NCBI GenBank assembly: GCA_012932295.1
Contig: JAAONU010000002.1
Coordinates: forward strand, 19,933,770 to 19,997,769
Length of the DNA stretch: 64,000 nt
From: Cyclina sinensis
Lineage: Eukaryota > Mollusca > Bivalvia > Venerida > Veneridae
Direction: 5' to 3'
Below are positions 34,892 to 46,545 of the stretch, one piece after another. A model generated the notes under the pieces. It did not search any database. It was given only the letters and a program-made list of their open reading frames with translations, and was not told the origin of the DNA. Position numbers and translations under genes: made by a program. Each line of letters starts with the position of its first letter. Positions within the stretch are counted from its first letter, which is position 1.

Positions 34892-35111
34892 TAGTGGTGG
34901 CGTGGCTGAGTGGTTAACTTGTCCGACTAGTAGTCAAAGGATTGCTAGCCACATGGGTTCAAACCAAGTCAGGGGCAAGTGGTTGTTTCCTTGAGCAAGA
35001 AACTTTACATTTATTGCTTGGTACTGGTAGGTTCCAGGAATGCATTTGAGAGTGTGTCTATAAGCTAAAAGCTTCCTACACAATCGAACTAAAATAAATT
35101 TGGTATAAACT
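34892..35111 (+). mobile_element. tRNA-Ser/Leu-like SINE, copy 2
   Basis: It is flanked by AATACTGCAAGA (34880-34891) and AATATTGCAAGA (35112-35123), a 12-bp duplication with one change. The tRNA-like head starts TGGTGGCGTGGCTGAGTGG with B box GGGTTCAAACC; the tail is ATAAATTTGGTATAAACTA as in copy 1. Confidence 0.9.
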
Positions 35112-35123
35112 AATATTGCAAGA

Positions 35124-35833
35124 AATATTGCATCAGGTTGTCATCACATGAAAAAATTCAATTATCTGGCATAAACCCATTGGATGCTGTTTAAAGGAGC
35201 CAATTTGTTTGATGAAAGCTTAAGTGTGTAAAATGATGCATAAGAGCAGACTGCTGTTCTACCACACACAAATGTGGCATTAGTTTGCCTTGCCTAATGA
35301 TCAGTATCTGTGCTAATATACCTGTATAAATAATATCCACATGGGTTATCAAATCCAAGATGAACTAACTAATTTTCCACTGTCATCATTCTGTTCAGAA
35401 TTGAGATCATTTATGAATGACTTAAAGATTATTTTATGACTGCCTTTAACAAAATAAATATATGCAAATGAAATATTCCATCAAGTAACAGTTTCACAAA
35501 CTGCTTGTTTAGAAAGACTGTTTCATAAATCTCCTAATTTTTAATGCACTGATGAAACATGAGGCTTGACCCTACTAGTTAGTAATAAACTGTCTTTGTT
35601 TGAAAATCAAGATAATTCCAACATTAATGAAATGCAGATAAATTTACGAAAATATTTGTTACAAGTCATTAAGTGCAAATATAATTATTTAGCAACTTAA
35701 GAACTGTAATCAGATGTCATGTTTATGCTCATTTTATTGGATATTAAACAAAAAATTCTTTAACCATGATGGCACTATATCGCTCATCTAAGTATTCTTT
35801 TGCCCATGACCTACCCTACAGAAATGAAGAAAA
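35124..35833. other. Unique-looking AT-rich DNA
   Basis: No coding or repeat signal could be supported. Confidence 0.4.
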
Positions 35834-37436
35834 ACAAGAGGGCCATGATGGCCCTAAACCGCTCACCTGAGTCTCATTGCTCATGTTACAAATATCGTTA
35901 TTGGTTTTTATGGGTGCAAGTTTGAATAAGTTTGCAATAAGGCTGAAGACTCTGGGTGTAATGGTACTCAAATTTTTGAGCAGAAAAAGTTTTATTCTAC
36001 AGGTCCCAGTGACTTTGACCTTTGACACACAGACCCCAAAACCAATAGGGTCCTTCTAATATAATTACCCTCTTAAGTTTGAAGATTCTAGGTGTAATGA
36101 TACTCCAATTACTGAGAAGAAATAGTTTTCACTCTACAGGTCCCTGTGACCTTGACTTTTGACCTACTGACCCCAAAAATGTTTGGGTTCTTTTACTGAG
36201 TAAAGAAACTTATCCTATGAAGTTTGAAGGCTCTGGGTAAAATGGTACTCCAGTTACTGAGCAGAAACAGTTTTTACTCTACAGGTCCCTGTGAACTTAA
36301 CCTTTGACCTATGGACCCTAAAAACAATAGGGTTCTTCTAATACAATTATCCTATAAAGTATGAAGGCTCTGGGTGTAATGGTACTACAGTTACTCTCCA
36401 GAAATACTTTTCACTCTACAGGTCCCTGTGACCCTCAAGTTATTGAAAGGAAACAAAGTGTGAAAGAATGACAGACAAACAGACACCCATGGACAAGGCA
36501 AATACAATATGTCTCCATCAGAAGAGCGGGTTTGGGGGGAGACAAAACAACGAACAATTGAAGGTATAGCCCTTGGTGTTTCAGAGCAGCAGATTTTTAA
36601 AGTTTTCCCTATATAAATCCTTGTGTAAAATCAAATGACCCCCTGGGTGGGGCCATTTTTTACCACAGGGTCATGATTTGAACAAACCTGGTAGAAGTCC
36701 ACGAGACAATGCTGCAAACCAAATATCTAAACCTTAGGCCTTGTGGTTTCTGACAATAAGATTTTAAAACTTTTCCTATACAAGAGGGCCATGATGGCCC
36801 TAGATTGCTCATTGCTCACCTGAGTATTTCGGCTGTAGGTTTGCAGTTAAGCAGTATTTCATGTTCGTTTTAATTGAAAATATGTAGGTAATGTAAACAT
36901 AAATATGTAACCCAGTGGCTATGATTTGAACAAACTTAGTAGAGGTCCACTGGACAATGCTGCACACTTAATATCTAAACTCTAGGCCTTGTGGTTTCTG
37001 ACAAGAAGATTTTTAAGTTTTCCCTATATAAATCTATGTAAAATTAACTGACCCCTGGGGTGGGGATAGTTTTGACCCCACGGTCATAATTTGAACAAAT
37101 TTGGTAGAGGTTCACTAGACGATGCTTCACACCAAATATCTAAGCTCCAGGCCTTGAGGTTTCGGAGAAGAAGATTTTCAAAGATCCAACTTTTAAAATC
37201 TAATTTTAGCTCCAGTGAACCAGAAATGCAATGGACCAGAACCATTTGAAAAATCTTGGTAGAGCTTTATGCAAGGAACATCCCAGGCAAGTTTCATTTA
37301 ATTTGGCCCTTTGGTTTCAGAGGAGATGTCATTTGATTGAAAAGTTGACGACAGATGGACAGTCTGACGGATGGACGACGGATGAAGACTGATCAGAAAA
37401 GCTCACCCTGAGCACTTTGTGCTCAGGTGAGCTAAA
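35834..37436 (+). mobile_element. Family A element, complete ends
   Basis: The 5' hairpin and GCTCACCTGAG are at 35834-35870 and the 3' hairpin TGAGCAC/GTGCTCA at 37402-37433. The core is about 125-bp units to about 36430, then about 175-bp units. A monomer at 36305-36335 supplies the empty site for the nested insertion at 1304-2592. A short second 5' end sits inside at 36780. Confidence 0.75.
36780..36907 (+). mobile_element. Short family A 5' fragment nested in a monomer
   Basis: ACAAGAGGGCCATGATGGCCCT is followed by a box with a 7-bp duplication (ATTGCTCATTGCTCACCTGAG region) and the GGCTGTAGGTTTGC leader, then reverts to a host monomer at CCCAGTGGCTATG. Confidence 0.6.
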
Positions 37437-37734
37437 AACAACTAAGCTTGGCTAAATTCCCTATGCTTTCAGAGAGGCAAGTATCAATTTGAGGTTCAGA
37501 CTGTAGTGTATATATAACAAATGAGTAATTTTTAATTTAGATATATATATATAGGTATATTAATCCTCTAATAGAACATTTCCCTTCCTGTAAATAAAAT
37601 TAATATCATTTTGTGAAATAAAGAAATGACTGTAAATATATAATGTAAACTGCACTTAAATTATAAGTTTTTATTATGTTTATTTTTATCTAAAGTCAGT
37701 TTACTCATGAATGAAATTCCACACTTATTTCAAA

Positions 37735-39930
37735 CAAGAGGGCCATGATGGCCCTGGATCGCTCACCTGAGTACTTTGGCTGTAGGTTTGCTGTTAAGCA
37801 GTATTTCATTTTTTAATTGAAAATATGTAAGTGCCTACAAACCAAATAATGTAAAATATCAGTCAATAAATAAAGGCTCTATGACAGAAAGTAGAAATAT
37901 CTATCATAAGCTATTGTGACCTTGACCTTGACCCAGTGACCTCAAACCCTACCCATAGGTAGACGTCCATGCAAGGAACCTATATACTAAATATCAAAGA
38001 TATTGGTCTATAAATGAAGGCTCTATGAGGTACAGTAGATAAATCTATTTTTAGCCTCCGTGACCTTTAACCTAATCTAATAATTTCAAAAAGCTTGATA
38101 AAGCTTGCTTCATGCCAAATTATAAAATTCTAGGCCTTGTGGTTTTAGACAAGAAGATTTTTAAAGATTTTCTTCTATACTGCTATTTAAAACTTGTGAC
38201 CCCTCGGGCAGGGCCAATAGTGACCCCGGGGACATTTTTCAAACAAACTAGGTAGAGGTTCACTAGACAATGCTGCATACCAAATATCTAAGCTGTAGGC
38301 ATTGAGGTTTCCAGTAAGAAGATTTTTAAAGATTGCCTTTTTTACATATTAAGGGCCCCTGGGGCAGGGCCAATTTTGACCCCGGGGCCAACATATAAAC
38401 AATACTGGTAAAGGTTCTCAACACAATACTCCAGACTAAATATCTAAGGTCCAGTCCTATTAGTTTGGAAGAAAAATGATTTTTCATGTTTTTCCTATAT
38501 AACTATAGGTAAACCAAGAGAACCCTGGGGCGTGGCTAATTTTGACCCAGGGAACATAATTTGAACAAACTTGGTAGACATCCACTAGACAATGCTGCAT
38601 ACCAAATATCTAAGCTGTAAGCATTGAGGTTTCCAGTAAGAAGATTTTTAAAGATTGCCTTTTTTACATATTAAGGGCCCCCAGGGTGGGGCCAATTTTG
38701 ACCACGGGGCCAACATATAAACAATACTGGTAAAGGTTCTCAACACAATACTCCACACCAAATATCTAAGGTCTAGTCCTATTAGTTTCGGAGAAAAATG
38801 ATTTTTCATGTTTTTCCTATATAACTATATGTAAATCAAGAAAACCCTGGGGCGTGGTCAATTTGACCCAGGGGACATAATTTGAACAAACTTGATAGAG
38901 GTCTACTAGACAATGCTACATACCAAATATCTAAGCTGTAGGCATTGTGGTTTCTGAGAAGAAGACTTTTAAAGATTTCCATTATAAGCCTATGTAAAAT
39001 CAATTGACCCCCAGGGTGGGGCCTATTTTGACCCAGTGACTGATTTGAAGAAACTTAGTAGAGGTCCACTGGACAATGCTGCACACCAAATATCTAAACT
39101 CTAGGCCTTGCTGTTTCTGACAATAAGATTTTTAAAAGTTTTTCCTATATAACTCTGTATAAAACTAGTGACCCCTGGGGCGGGGCCATTTTTTACCCAG
39201 GAGCCATGATTTGAACAAACTTGGTAGAGGTCTACTAGACAACGCTGCACACCAAATATCTAAACTCTAGGCCTTGCAGTTTCTGATAAGAAGATTTTTT
39301 AAAGTTTTTCCTATATAACTCTATGTAAAACATGTGACCCCCGGGGCTGGGCCATTTTTTACCCAGGAGCCATGATTTGAACAAACTTGGTAGAGGTCCA
39401 CTTGACAATGCTGCACACCAAATATCTAAACTCTAGGCCTTGTGGTTTCAGACAAGAAGATTTTTAAAGTTTTTCCTATAAAATTCTATGTAAAACTAGT
39501 GACCCCTGGGGCAGGGCCATTTTTGACCCAGGGGTCATGATTTGAACAAACTTGGTAAAGGTCCACCCTTGATGCTTCATACCAAATATCTAAGCTCCAG
39601 GCTTTGTAGTTCTGGAGAAGAAGATTTTTAAAGATCCAACTTTGAAAATCTATTTTTAGCTCCTGTGGCCTAGAAATGCAATGGACCTGAACCATTTGAA
39701 CAATTTTGGTAAAGCTTCATGCAAGTAACATTCCTGCCAAGTTTCAGGAAGATTGGCTCAGCAGTTCAGGAGAAGAAGTTGTTTGAAGAAAAAGTTGACG
39801 TCGCACGCACGCACGCACGGACGACGGACGCCGGACATCAGGCGATCACAAAAGCTCACCTTGAGCACTTTGTGTTCACAATGTGAAATTGTTTCACATA
39901 ATCTGAAAATTAGCTCAGGTGAGCTAAAAA
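37735..39930 (+). mobile_element. Family A element with a disrupted 3' hairpin
   Basis: The 5' end at 37735 is intact. The core includes a 324-bp higher-order duplication (about 38268-38591 and 38592-38915, TTCCAGTAAGAAGATTTTTA) and later about 175-bp GGCGGGGCC units. The 3' hairpin at 39857-39926 is split by a 43-bp foreign segment. Confidence 0.75.
39875..39917 (+). repeat. 43-bp segment, duplicate of 40826-40868
   Basis: It is identical base for base to 40826-40868 and includes the hairpin ATGTGAAA-TTG-TTTCACAT. It sits between the two arms of the family A terminal hairpin. Confidence 0.85.
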
Positions 39931-40494
39931 TAGATCTCATATCCAATAAATGACTGTAATACCTGTGAGAAAAATCCACATGTTGCAGATACAGAAATTA
40001 CATTAAAGTGAGAATGATGGGACTGTTATCAAGTAAGAAATGTTATCAAAATAAAACTAGCACCAACTAACTAACTGAATAACAGTTCATTATTTCATCA
40101 TGTTTTTTTGAAATAACTGTCACCTAGAATCAGTTATTTTCATTTTAACCTGTCTTTCATATCTTGTTACATGTGGCTCAGGTGTATTTTTTCTATGTAC
40201 ATGGTGAAACAGGTTGTTTAGGTGTAACAGGGCAGAGCTATATAGTTTGAATCCACTGTTCAGCCTGTTCAGTTTTTCTGGTGACCTAGTTTTTTAAACC
40301 ACATGACCTAGTTTTGAACTTGACCTAGATATCATCAAGGCAAATATTCTGAGCAACTTTCAGTAAGACTTAATCAAAACTGTTGTCTCCAGAGCAGACT
40401 TGCAGAAATGTTCAATGTTCCTTCCATCAAAACAAAAAACAAAAACAAACAAAAAATAAACCTGATGTTTGCAAGGAACAAAAATTCCACTTGT

Positions 40495-40615
40495 TTGCTT
40501 GGACGAGCATAATTTTCTGATCGCTCGTCCTGCATAGAGTGCAAAACCGCAAGCAACATACGGGTGAATGTGTTTAAATAATATCATAATGTTACCGACA
40601 GTAAATGTGGTAAAT
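40495..40615 (+). repeat. Dispersed repeat shared with 12213-12330
   Basis: Both contain ATAATTTTCTGATCG, GAGTGCAAAA(A)CCGCAAG and TTACCGACAGTAAAT. This copy keeps an 8-bp hairpin GGACGAGC/GCTCGTCC (40500-40529), decayed in the other. Confidence 0.65.
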
Positions 40616-40825
40616 ATCGATTCTCCATAGGTATGAAACCACCAATTCAGTCTACTGGAGCTCAGAAAATGGTACCGGCATAATGGCGGCTAGAAATAGT
40701 TCTCAGTTTTCTTGGCTATTTTTAACATTGCCCTTATCTGTGTATTTTTTTTGCTGGAATCATTTTGTTTAACTATTTCTGATAGTGTGATAGCAATTTT
40801 ATGCTCATATACATTCAGAATAGAA

Positions 40826-40868
40826 TTCACAATGTGAAATTGTTTCACATAATCTGAAAATTAGCTCA
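40826..40868 (+). repeat. 43-bp segment, presumed source copy
   Basis: Exact match of 39875-39917, about 950 bp away, here in non-repetitive surroundings. Confidence 0.8.
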
Positions 40869-42708
40869 AATTTTGTGTAAATTTTATGGGTAAGTTCACA
40901 TGAGCAGAAATATCCTTCTTGTTTGTAACACAACCCCCACTTTTCTTGCTATTTTTCATGAGTACAGATATAGATCTACAAGAATATGTAAGTTAAAGCT
41001 ATTTAAAAAAGGTTTTGCTATGTTTTACAGCCCTGTGAACTTTATGAATTTTATATAGAATAAAGAAGGAATCTATTTGGTGATTTCACACCTATAAGAA
41101 AAATTTCATTTCCTGTTGTCTGCATATGAAAACTTTTAAACTTGCCAGAATGTAGAATTTTTATGTTTTTATTGCTAAAATGCTGAAAAGAAGTATGCCA
41201 GGAGTGGATTTGGTGAGTTTTCAAACTTTTCATACTGCAGTGAAGCCATTATGATAAAATTGCAGAAAAATTGTCCTTGTAAAACTGTAAACAGAATTTT
41301 TGTGTACACAAACCTGATATTATTGGCAAGGAGTAAGTTTTGTAAGCTGCCAGAGTGCTCACAAGAGCCATTAAGTGTAGTTTAGCTTATTCAGTGAACA
41401 TGAAACAGTTAGTTGAGTTCAAAATTTATGTGTATGATGAGAACAAGAAGTTTGGTGATGTCAGGTTTTATTGCACAGTAGGACTTAATTCTGTCAAAAA
41501 AATGTTTCTTATGGTAATTGAGCTTCTGTTTATGTTTTATATTAGTCTGTTTATGGATAAGAAGAAAGTACATTAAGCTTGTTTCAAGTTTTCATGATAT
41601 TTGATTAATATGGTGTGTAGTTGAGGCTTTGGGAAGTCTTAGGCAGACAGCAGTATAATATTTGTGGCTGGTTCACAAAGACAGGTACCTCACAGCTAAC
41701 AAAATCAAAGCACTGAAAGTACTGCAAAACCTGCCGCGTAGTGCTGGGTTTATGTTTTCAAGTAATGGATACATGCATGTAATGCAATACCTTTATCCGA
41801 GAGAATTTATCTCTGTGCAGCAGAGATCCATTGGAGCTAGTCTCATTAACTGAATATGATAAAAATCTGTTTTTTGACCTGCCTTGCCATAAATAATAGT
41901 CCAACTTCCCTGGAAATTTGTTTTTGTAGAAAATTACTGAACGCTCTATTTAATACTGACCATCATTTTCAACACTTATCAAATTTAGTCTCAACTATTC
42001 CACTTATTTTTCTAAAACCCTGTGGTACTTCAACTATCATGTTCTAGAAAAGTACAAGAGTACTATTATACCAACCATGATTTATGGATACTGACCAATA
42101 TTGTAAGTTCTGTTTGTAGTTTACTGGTAACATTTGCAGTCTAGTACAGGTTCTTTCCAGTAGTTAAAGGAAGGTAAACTGACACTGATATGAATACAAC
42201 TGTAAAGAGGGGGTAAAACTTTAGCTGACAATAATTTTACCACAAACACAAGAAAGCAATACTTGTTAACATTATCTTTATTTAAAAATATAAAACTATC
42301 AAAATAACAATTCAGTAGAAATGATTGTGTCCATGGGACACATTTGCCCCAGCCATGTATCATAAGCAGATGATAAAAATTAAAGAGGCAGGCGGAATGT
42401 CAAAAGCAATATAATTGTTACATTTATTTAATGAACAGTGTGCTACAAAACATAACCCTATAAATGTGAAGACATTTGGTTTTTATTGGAAATTTAGTCT
42501 ATAAAGGTCAAAACTCTGACAAATTTGGAGGTGTCCTGCCAAATTTTGCAAGTAACCTGTAGTTTCATAAGATACATATACATAGAAAATATGAAAAAAA
42601 TCTGTGTAAGCATTTTTCTTTAAATGTGCAGAAATTTCATTTTTGTAGAAAATAAGTCCAAAAGGGGTGTAATGGAAGGAACCATATGTAGACACATCTA
42701 CATGCAAA
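40869..42708. other. Unique-looking AT-rich DNA
   Basis: Several frames of 60-105 codons are visible on both strands but none has recognisable motifs or paired splice sites. Confidence 0.4.
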
Positions 42709-42953
42709 TACGAGGGTTGATCCAAAAGTAATGTCACTGACGTGATGAAATCTTTTCTGATGGACGTATCAAACGGAAAATTTGTACTGCAGCACTTCAT
42801 TATCTTTGAAGTTTACTCTGCAAAAATTATTTAAATCGGACTTGCCACTTTCGAAATATAGGACAATTAAGGAGGCAGGGTATTGACTAGCGCCGCGCAC
42901 CAACGACGTCACGGACGTTATTTGAATCGTACGTCGTTTAGGTTATTTGATTG

Positions 42954-43337
42954 TCACTCCTTTTCAAAGTACCGTCCTTGATGCAATACGCATCGTTCGT
43001 GTCTGGACACCCATTTTCTGAAAACATCCCCAAACCAATCTCTGGAAAGAGCTGAGAAAGTCTTGTTGCAGGCTTGCTGTAGTTCACCCAATGTCTGGAA
43101 ATTAGTTCCACGGAGCTGTTTTTTCAGGTAAGGAAACAAGGCAAAGTCACAGGGCGCGAGATCCGGACTGTATGGTGGGTGCGGAAGTGTCTCCATTCCC
43201 ATGACATCAAGAGTGAGTCTTGTCTCACGTGCCGTATGAGGCGTGGCATTGTCGTGATGTAGGATACACCGCTCAATGTCTTCATAGAAATGTCTTCTCT
43301 TTTTACGCAATGCAGTCATGAGTTGGGTGGTTAGCAC
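42954..43337 (-). CDS. Transposase exon 2: second and third catalytic D
   Basis: It begins VLTTQLMT, carries HHDNATPHTA and YSPDLAPCDFALFP, and ends EKE before a stop. Reading the frame upstream from a methionine inside the intron would add 21 unrelated residues. Confidence 0.88.
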   Translation of the reverse strand: MLTTQLMTALRKKRRHFYEDIERCILHHDNATPHTARETRLTLDVMGMETLPHPPYSPDLAPCDFALFPYLKKQLRGTNFQTLGELQQACNKTFSALSRDWFGDVFRKWVSRHERCVLHQGRYFEKE

Positions 43338-44197
43338 CTGCAGTAGAGCAAATTTATAATCACTCAAATATTGGGTAGACTCCACATTGCAGCTAGGCAT
43401 ATTAATCAGCGATCATTTGTCATAAAATCTTAAAAGGAATTAGTCATATTCAAAAACAGGAAGTGGTGTTTTTTTAATATGAAAGCGCTTACCTTCGAAT
43501 AATACTTTGCATTGACAGTTTGGCCCTTGGGAACAGCATGGCATAACACAACACCCTCCATGTCGAAAAACACAATAAACATGTGCTTTCCAACGGTCCT
43601 GCAGGTGCGTGCCTTCTTTGGAGGCGGCGAGTCGATGTTTTTCCATTGGCTCGATTGCATCTTGGACTCCGGATCGAAGAAATAAACCCATGTTTCGTCT
43701 GCTGTTACGATTCGTCTCAGAAAGTCGTACCCCTCCTTCTTCCACCGCCGTAAAAATCGCTGTGATTCCTTTACACGAGTTGCCATTTCTTCATCTTTTA
43801 ATAACCGGGGAACCCAGCGAGCACTCACCCGCCTCATTTTCAAGTCTTCATGTAGTATTCTTTGAACTGTACCGAAGCTCATATCAAGATCTTCGCATAA
43901 CGCTCTAATCGTTGAACGTCGATCTTCATTGACGGCGTCTGAAACAAGTTTGACGTTGTGATCCGATCGTGCATCAACTGGCCTTCCAGGTCTCTCTTTG
44001 TCCTCAAGTGACTCATCTCCGTCATTGAATCGCTGGAACCGTCTATACACTAACCTTCTGTTCACTTTAGTTTCGCCGTATGTTTCATTGATCATGCAGA
44101 CCGTATCTAATGGCGACTTCCCGAGTTTATAGCAGAAGTGAATAATTGCCCGTTGTGGCGTTTTGTCGGATATTGACATCTTTGGCTTACGCACCAC
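42954..44197 (-). CDS. Mariner transposase, D,D34D, with one intron
   Basis: A cut-and-paste transposase for TA targets. Exon 1 is 44197-43493 (235 codons), the intron 43492-43338, exon 2 43337-42954 (127 codons and a stop): 362 residues, near the family norm of about 345. The paired helix-turn-helix region spans roughly residues 15-125 with a GRP hook at 71-73. The linker motif WVPRLL is at 128-133. Catalytic residues are D167 (TADETW), D264 (HHDNA) and D299 (YSPDLAPCDF), the last two separated by 34 residues. Unspliced reading runs into the intron and stops at residue 255, before D264. The frame starts with ATG at 44197, about 370 bp inside the terminus. No stop or frameshift is visible in the spliced frame. 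Confidence 0.9.
43338..43492 (-). other. 155-bp phase-0 intron in the transposase
   Basis: It begins GTAAGC and ends TTTGCTCTACTGCAG. It falls between two complete codons, and removing it restores family alignment. It contains in-frame stops. A CTGATTAAT-like branch site is about 70 bp before the acceptor. Confidence 0.8.
43493..44197 (-). CDS. Transposase exon 1: DNA-binding region and first catalytic D
   Basis: It ends after the lysine codon of KYYSK, exactly before GTAAGC. Residues NAKYYSK are where other mariners continue with VL, which is how exon 2 begins. Confidence 0.88.
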
Positions 44198-44567
44198 CCG
44201 ACTTCAAACATAGGTTACGCACGCTAAATTTAAACCACATCAATAGAATTCCAGCACATGATAACTGACATTCATGACGTCACGTCATCATAACATCCTA
44301 TGATTTCGCGCATTGTTACTCAGCAAATTTTTACTTTAATTTGAGATCGTAAGTCCACAACACGGCATATTTTTCACGCGCGGCGACCATGCATCACTAC
44401 GGTTTTATGATAGTGTGTAGTGAAAATATGTGAAGGTCAAATTTAACGCTACTTGGTCAGTGAATAAAAAAGTCTTAGAGAACTAACATATAGAAATTTC
44501 GATACCATACCTTAAGAAATAAAAAAAATATGAAGGTAGTGACATTATTTCTGGATCAACCCTCGTA

Positions 44568-45200
44568 TGAATGAAATCTGTGCAAGCATTTTCATACAGA
44601 TGTTTGGAAATTGAATATGGAGTTTAAAAAGGCCATGCATGACCCAGATGACCTGTGCACAAGTATGTTGCATCACGATGACAATTGTGTGATGATAATG
44701 CCTCTATTATTACTTATAGAAATGAAAACTGGATGAACATGAAACTATAACCTTTTCTTGAAGCACACAAAGAGGATTAACACTTTAAATGGCAGTCAGA
44801 GTTATGTATCTTGTAAGTGTCATTACCTACACACAAATGAGTAAGTGTCAACTGTCATGCAACTGCTACAAAAGTAGTTGCAAAAAGTGAGAAATTTCCA
44901 ACTAGCAAAAAAAGTTAAACTGATGGAAGTATGGAAAGATAGTTTAGTTATAAGCTGAGTGCATCAAAAGAGGAAATTCTCTGAAAGGAGGAAATATATT
45001 AGATACTGGAAGTACCAACTACAGTGAGATTCTATATATTGTCTTCTGGCACTGCTTTCTACATCATTTCTACAGGAACAGATGTAACATGCTGTCATCA
45101 TTGTTCACAAGAAAATACTTATATTCATGTCTACAGTCCCAGCAAAAAGCAAAAACTGTCATCTATATATACAAATATAGTGTCATTACTTTGGATGATC
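44568..45200. other. Probable 3' flank or UTR region, no coding signal
   Basis: It lies between the mariner and the putative last exon of a minus-strand gene. The 76-codon plus-strand frame here lacks motifs. Confidence 0.35.
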
Positions 45201-45202
45201 TC

Positions 45203-45208
45203 TTTATT
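45203..45208 (-). terminator. Polyadenylation signal AATAAA
   Basis: AATAAA on the minus strand lies about 106 bp after the stop codon of the putative last exon at 45314. Confidence 0.4.
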
Positions 45209-45313
45209 TCTGACTAGAAAGCATTTCACTCCCTGTTCAGTGTCCATGAAATAAAACTATTTCAGTTCATTCAAATTTTCTTTGTTGTCTTCATATTACA
45301 CTGCTTTCTTTCT

Positions 45314-45433
45314 CTATTCGAAACAGAATATTTTTAATGCTATCATTGTCCAGAAGAAACTAAGCAGTTCCATCTGCTCCACAGCAATCCCCTTGATTGT
45401 ATACATTTCTTGAAGGAGTGAGGCTTCAACTTC
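45314..45433 (-). CDS. Putative last exon of an unrecognised gene
   Basis: A strong acceptor (a T-rich run, then CACTTTTCAG) is followed by 39 open codons and TAG. The peptide starts EVEASLLQEMYTIKGIAVEQ and ends in a hydrophobic LLSFFWTMIALKIFCF, so it could close a coiled or helical C-terminus anchored in a membrane. Another frame is open for about 29 codons, so phase is not certain. No family recognised. A possible upstream exon is at 46505-46545, which would add an acidic TEEVE before EVEAS. Confidence 0.45.
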   Translation of the reverse strand, partial: EVEASLLQEMYTIKGIAVEQMELLSFFWTMIALKIFCFE

Positions 45434-45559
45434 CTGAAAAGTGAAAAAAAAAAACAGAATCTACATTAATACAAATGTAGCAAGAACTGTAAATGAAAGA
45501 TGATAATTCACCTGAAATGGTGCCTAGAACTTTAAGATCTGGACCACACAGATTAATTG

Positions 45560-46010
45560 TAGATCCTTAAAAAATGCTGGGGTTTTTTTTTGGACAATTT
45601 GACCTCAATATCAAGGTCATTTAAGGGTCCAGTTAAAAAAAATTCATTTGGATGATTTATCTCAAAGGGTTGATGCATGCAAAGATGAACTAAGTTAAAA
45701 AAGGGTCAAAATTGTCATTCTGAATATCTCTCCCAAACTGTTGTTGTGTACAAACATGACTTAAATCTGTCTGGGAGTTATGGCCAATATTAAGTATTTT
45801 TGCAATTGGACCTTCAAAGTCAAGGTCATTCTTGGGTCAATGTGAAATAAATATATATCAGTGGAAAGGTCTTGTCCAAAGTTCTATTTGAGTATAATCA
45901 AATCCATTTACTAATAAGGAAGTTACTGGCAATCTTAAAATTTTCAGATATAATGACAGACTGACAGATGGACAGCTCAAAAGCTAGACCCTCCCACTTT
46001 GGTGATGGAG
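45560..46010 (+). repeat. Two or three monomers with TCAAGGTCATTT words
   Basis: Units of about 200 bp (GACCTcAATATCAAGGTCATT, GTCAAGGTCATTCTTGGGTCA) end in ATGACAGACTGACAGATGGACAG, a GGAC-type tail without a clear hairpin. Related to the monomers at 22640 and 31520. Confidence 0.5.
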
Positions 46011-46504
46011 AAATGGCATTATCAATCTAGGGTATTCCACATCCTTCTGTATTATGGAATACTGAGGGACACTTGATGTCAAGAGTCTACTGAGGCCTAC
46101 AACATTTCTGAAAGGTTCTGAAGGTGTTCCTCATTGTTGCTATTCTAGCATTTACCTTATATGTTTTTTTATTGTAACTGCTGGTGAAACTTAACCTCAA
46201 TGATGTCAAGCAATGGTTATGCACAGTCCAGGGCTGTCTGAATAGCCTATTAAATGTAAAGTTTTACAAACTGTGGTTACTTTACGTTAAAACCCAATTA
46301 CCCTATGCAAACAAATGAAAATGTCAAGGAGTTATCATCACTGCAATATGGAATATAAATCATTAAAACTGCTGAAACATAAATCTTAAAAAAGAACTTT
46401 TTGTGTGGCACTGTACAATGTAATTTGAACATATAAATACCTGGTAATTCAAAATTCCATGAATGCATGATTATATTAATACCATTACTCAGTACCACTC
46501 TTAC

Positions 46505-46545
46505 CTCAACCTCTTCAGTGTAATAAAACAAATTTGAAAGTAACA
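46505..46545 (-). CDS. Possible 41-bp exon of the same unrecognised gene
   Basis: It would run from an AG at 46546-46547 to GTTGAG|GTAAGA. Joined in phase 0 to 45433 it reads LLSNLFYYTEEVE then EVEASLL. The acceptor is only moderately T-rich and the exon is short, so this is a weak call. Confidence 0.22.

Larger units (their letters stand above)
42711..44565 (-). mobile_element. Complete mariner element
   Basis: The inverted termini begin CGAGGGTTGATCCA and pair over about 28 bp with about three mismatches. A TA duplication flanks both ends (42709-42710, 44566-44567). The element is 1855 bp, longer than the usual 1.3 kb, partly from a 155-bp intron and about 370 bp between the left-reading transposase start and its 5' end. 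Both ends and the full transposase appear intact. Confidence 0.93.

Noticed and set aside
43609..43908. 99-codon plus-strand protein
   Set aside because: Antisense shadow of the transposase coding strand.
42597..44620. Direct repeat flanking the mariner (AATCTGTGnAAGCATTTT on both sides)
   Set aside because: The similarity is short and imperfect and lies outside the TA duplication; it seems to belong to the older host sequence.
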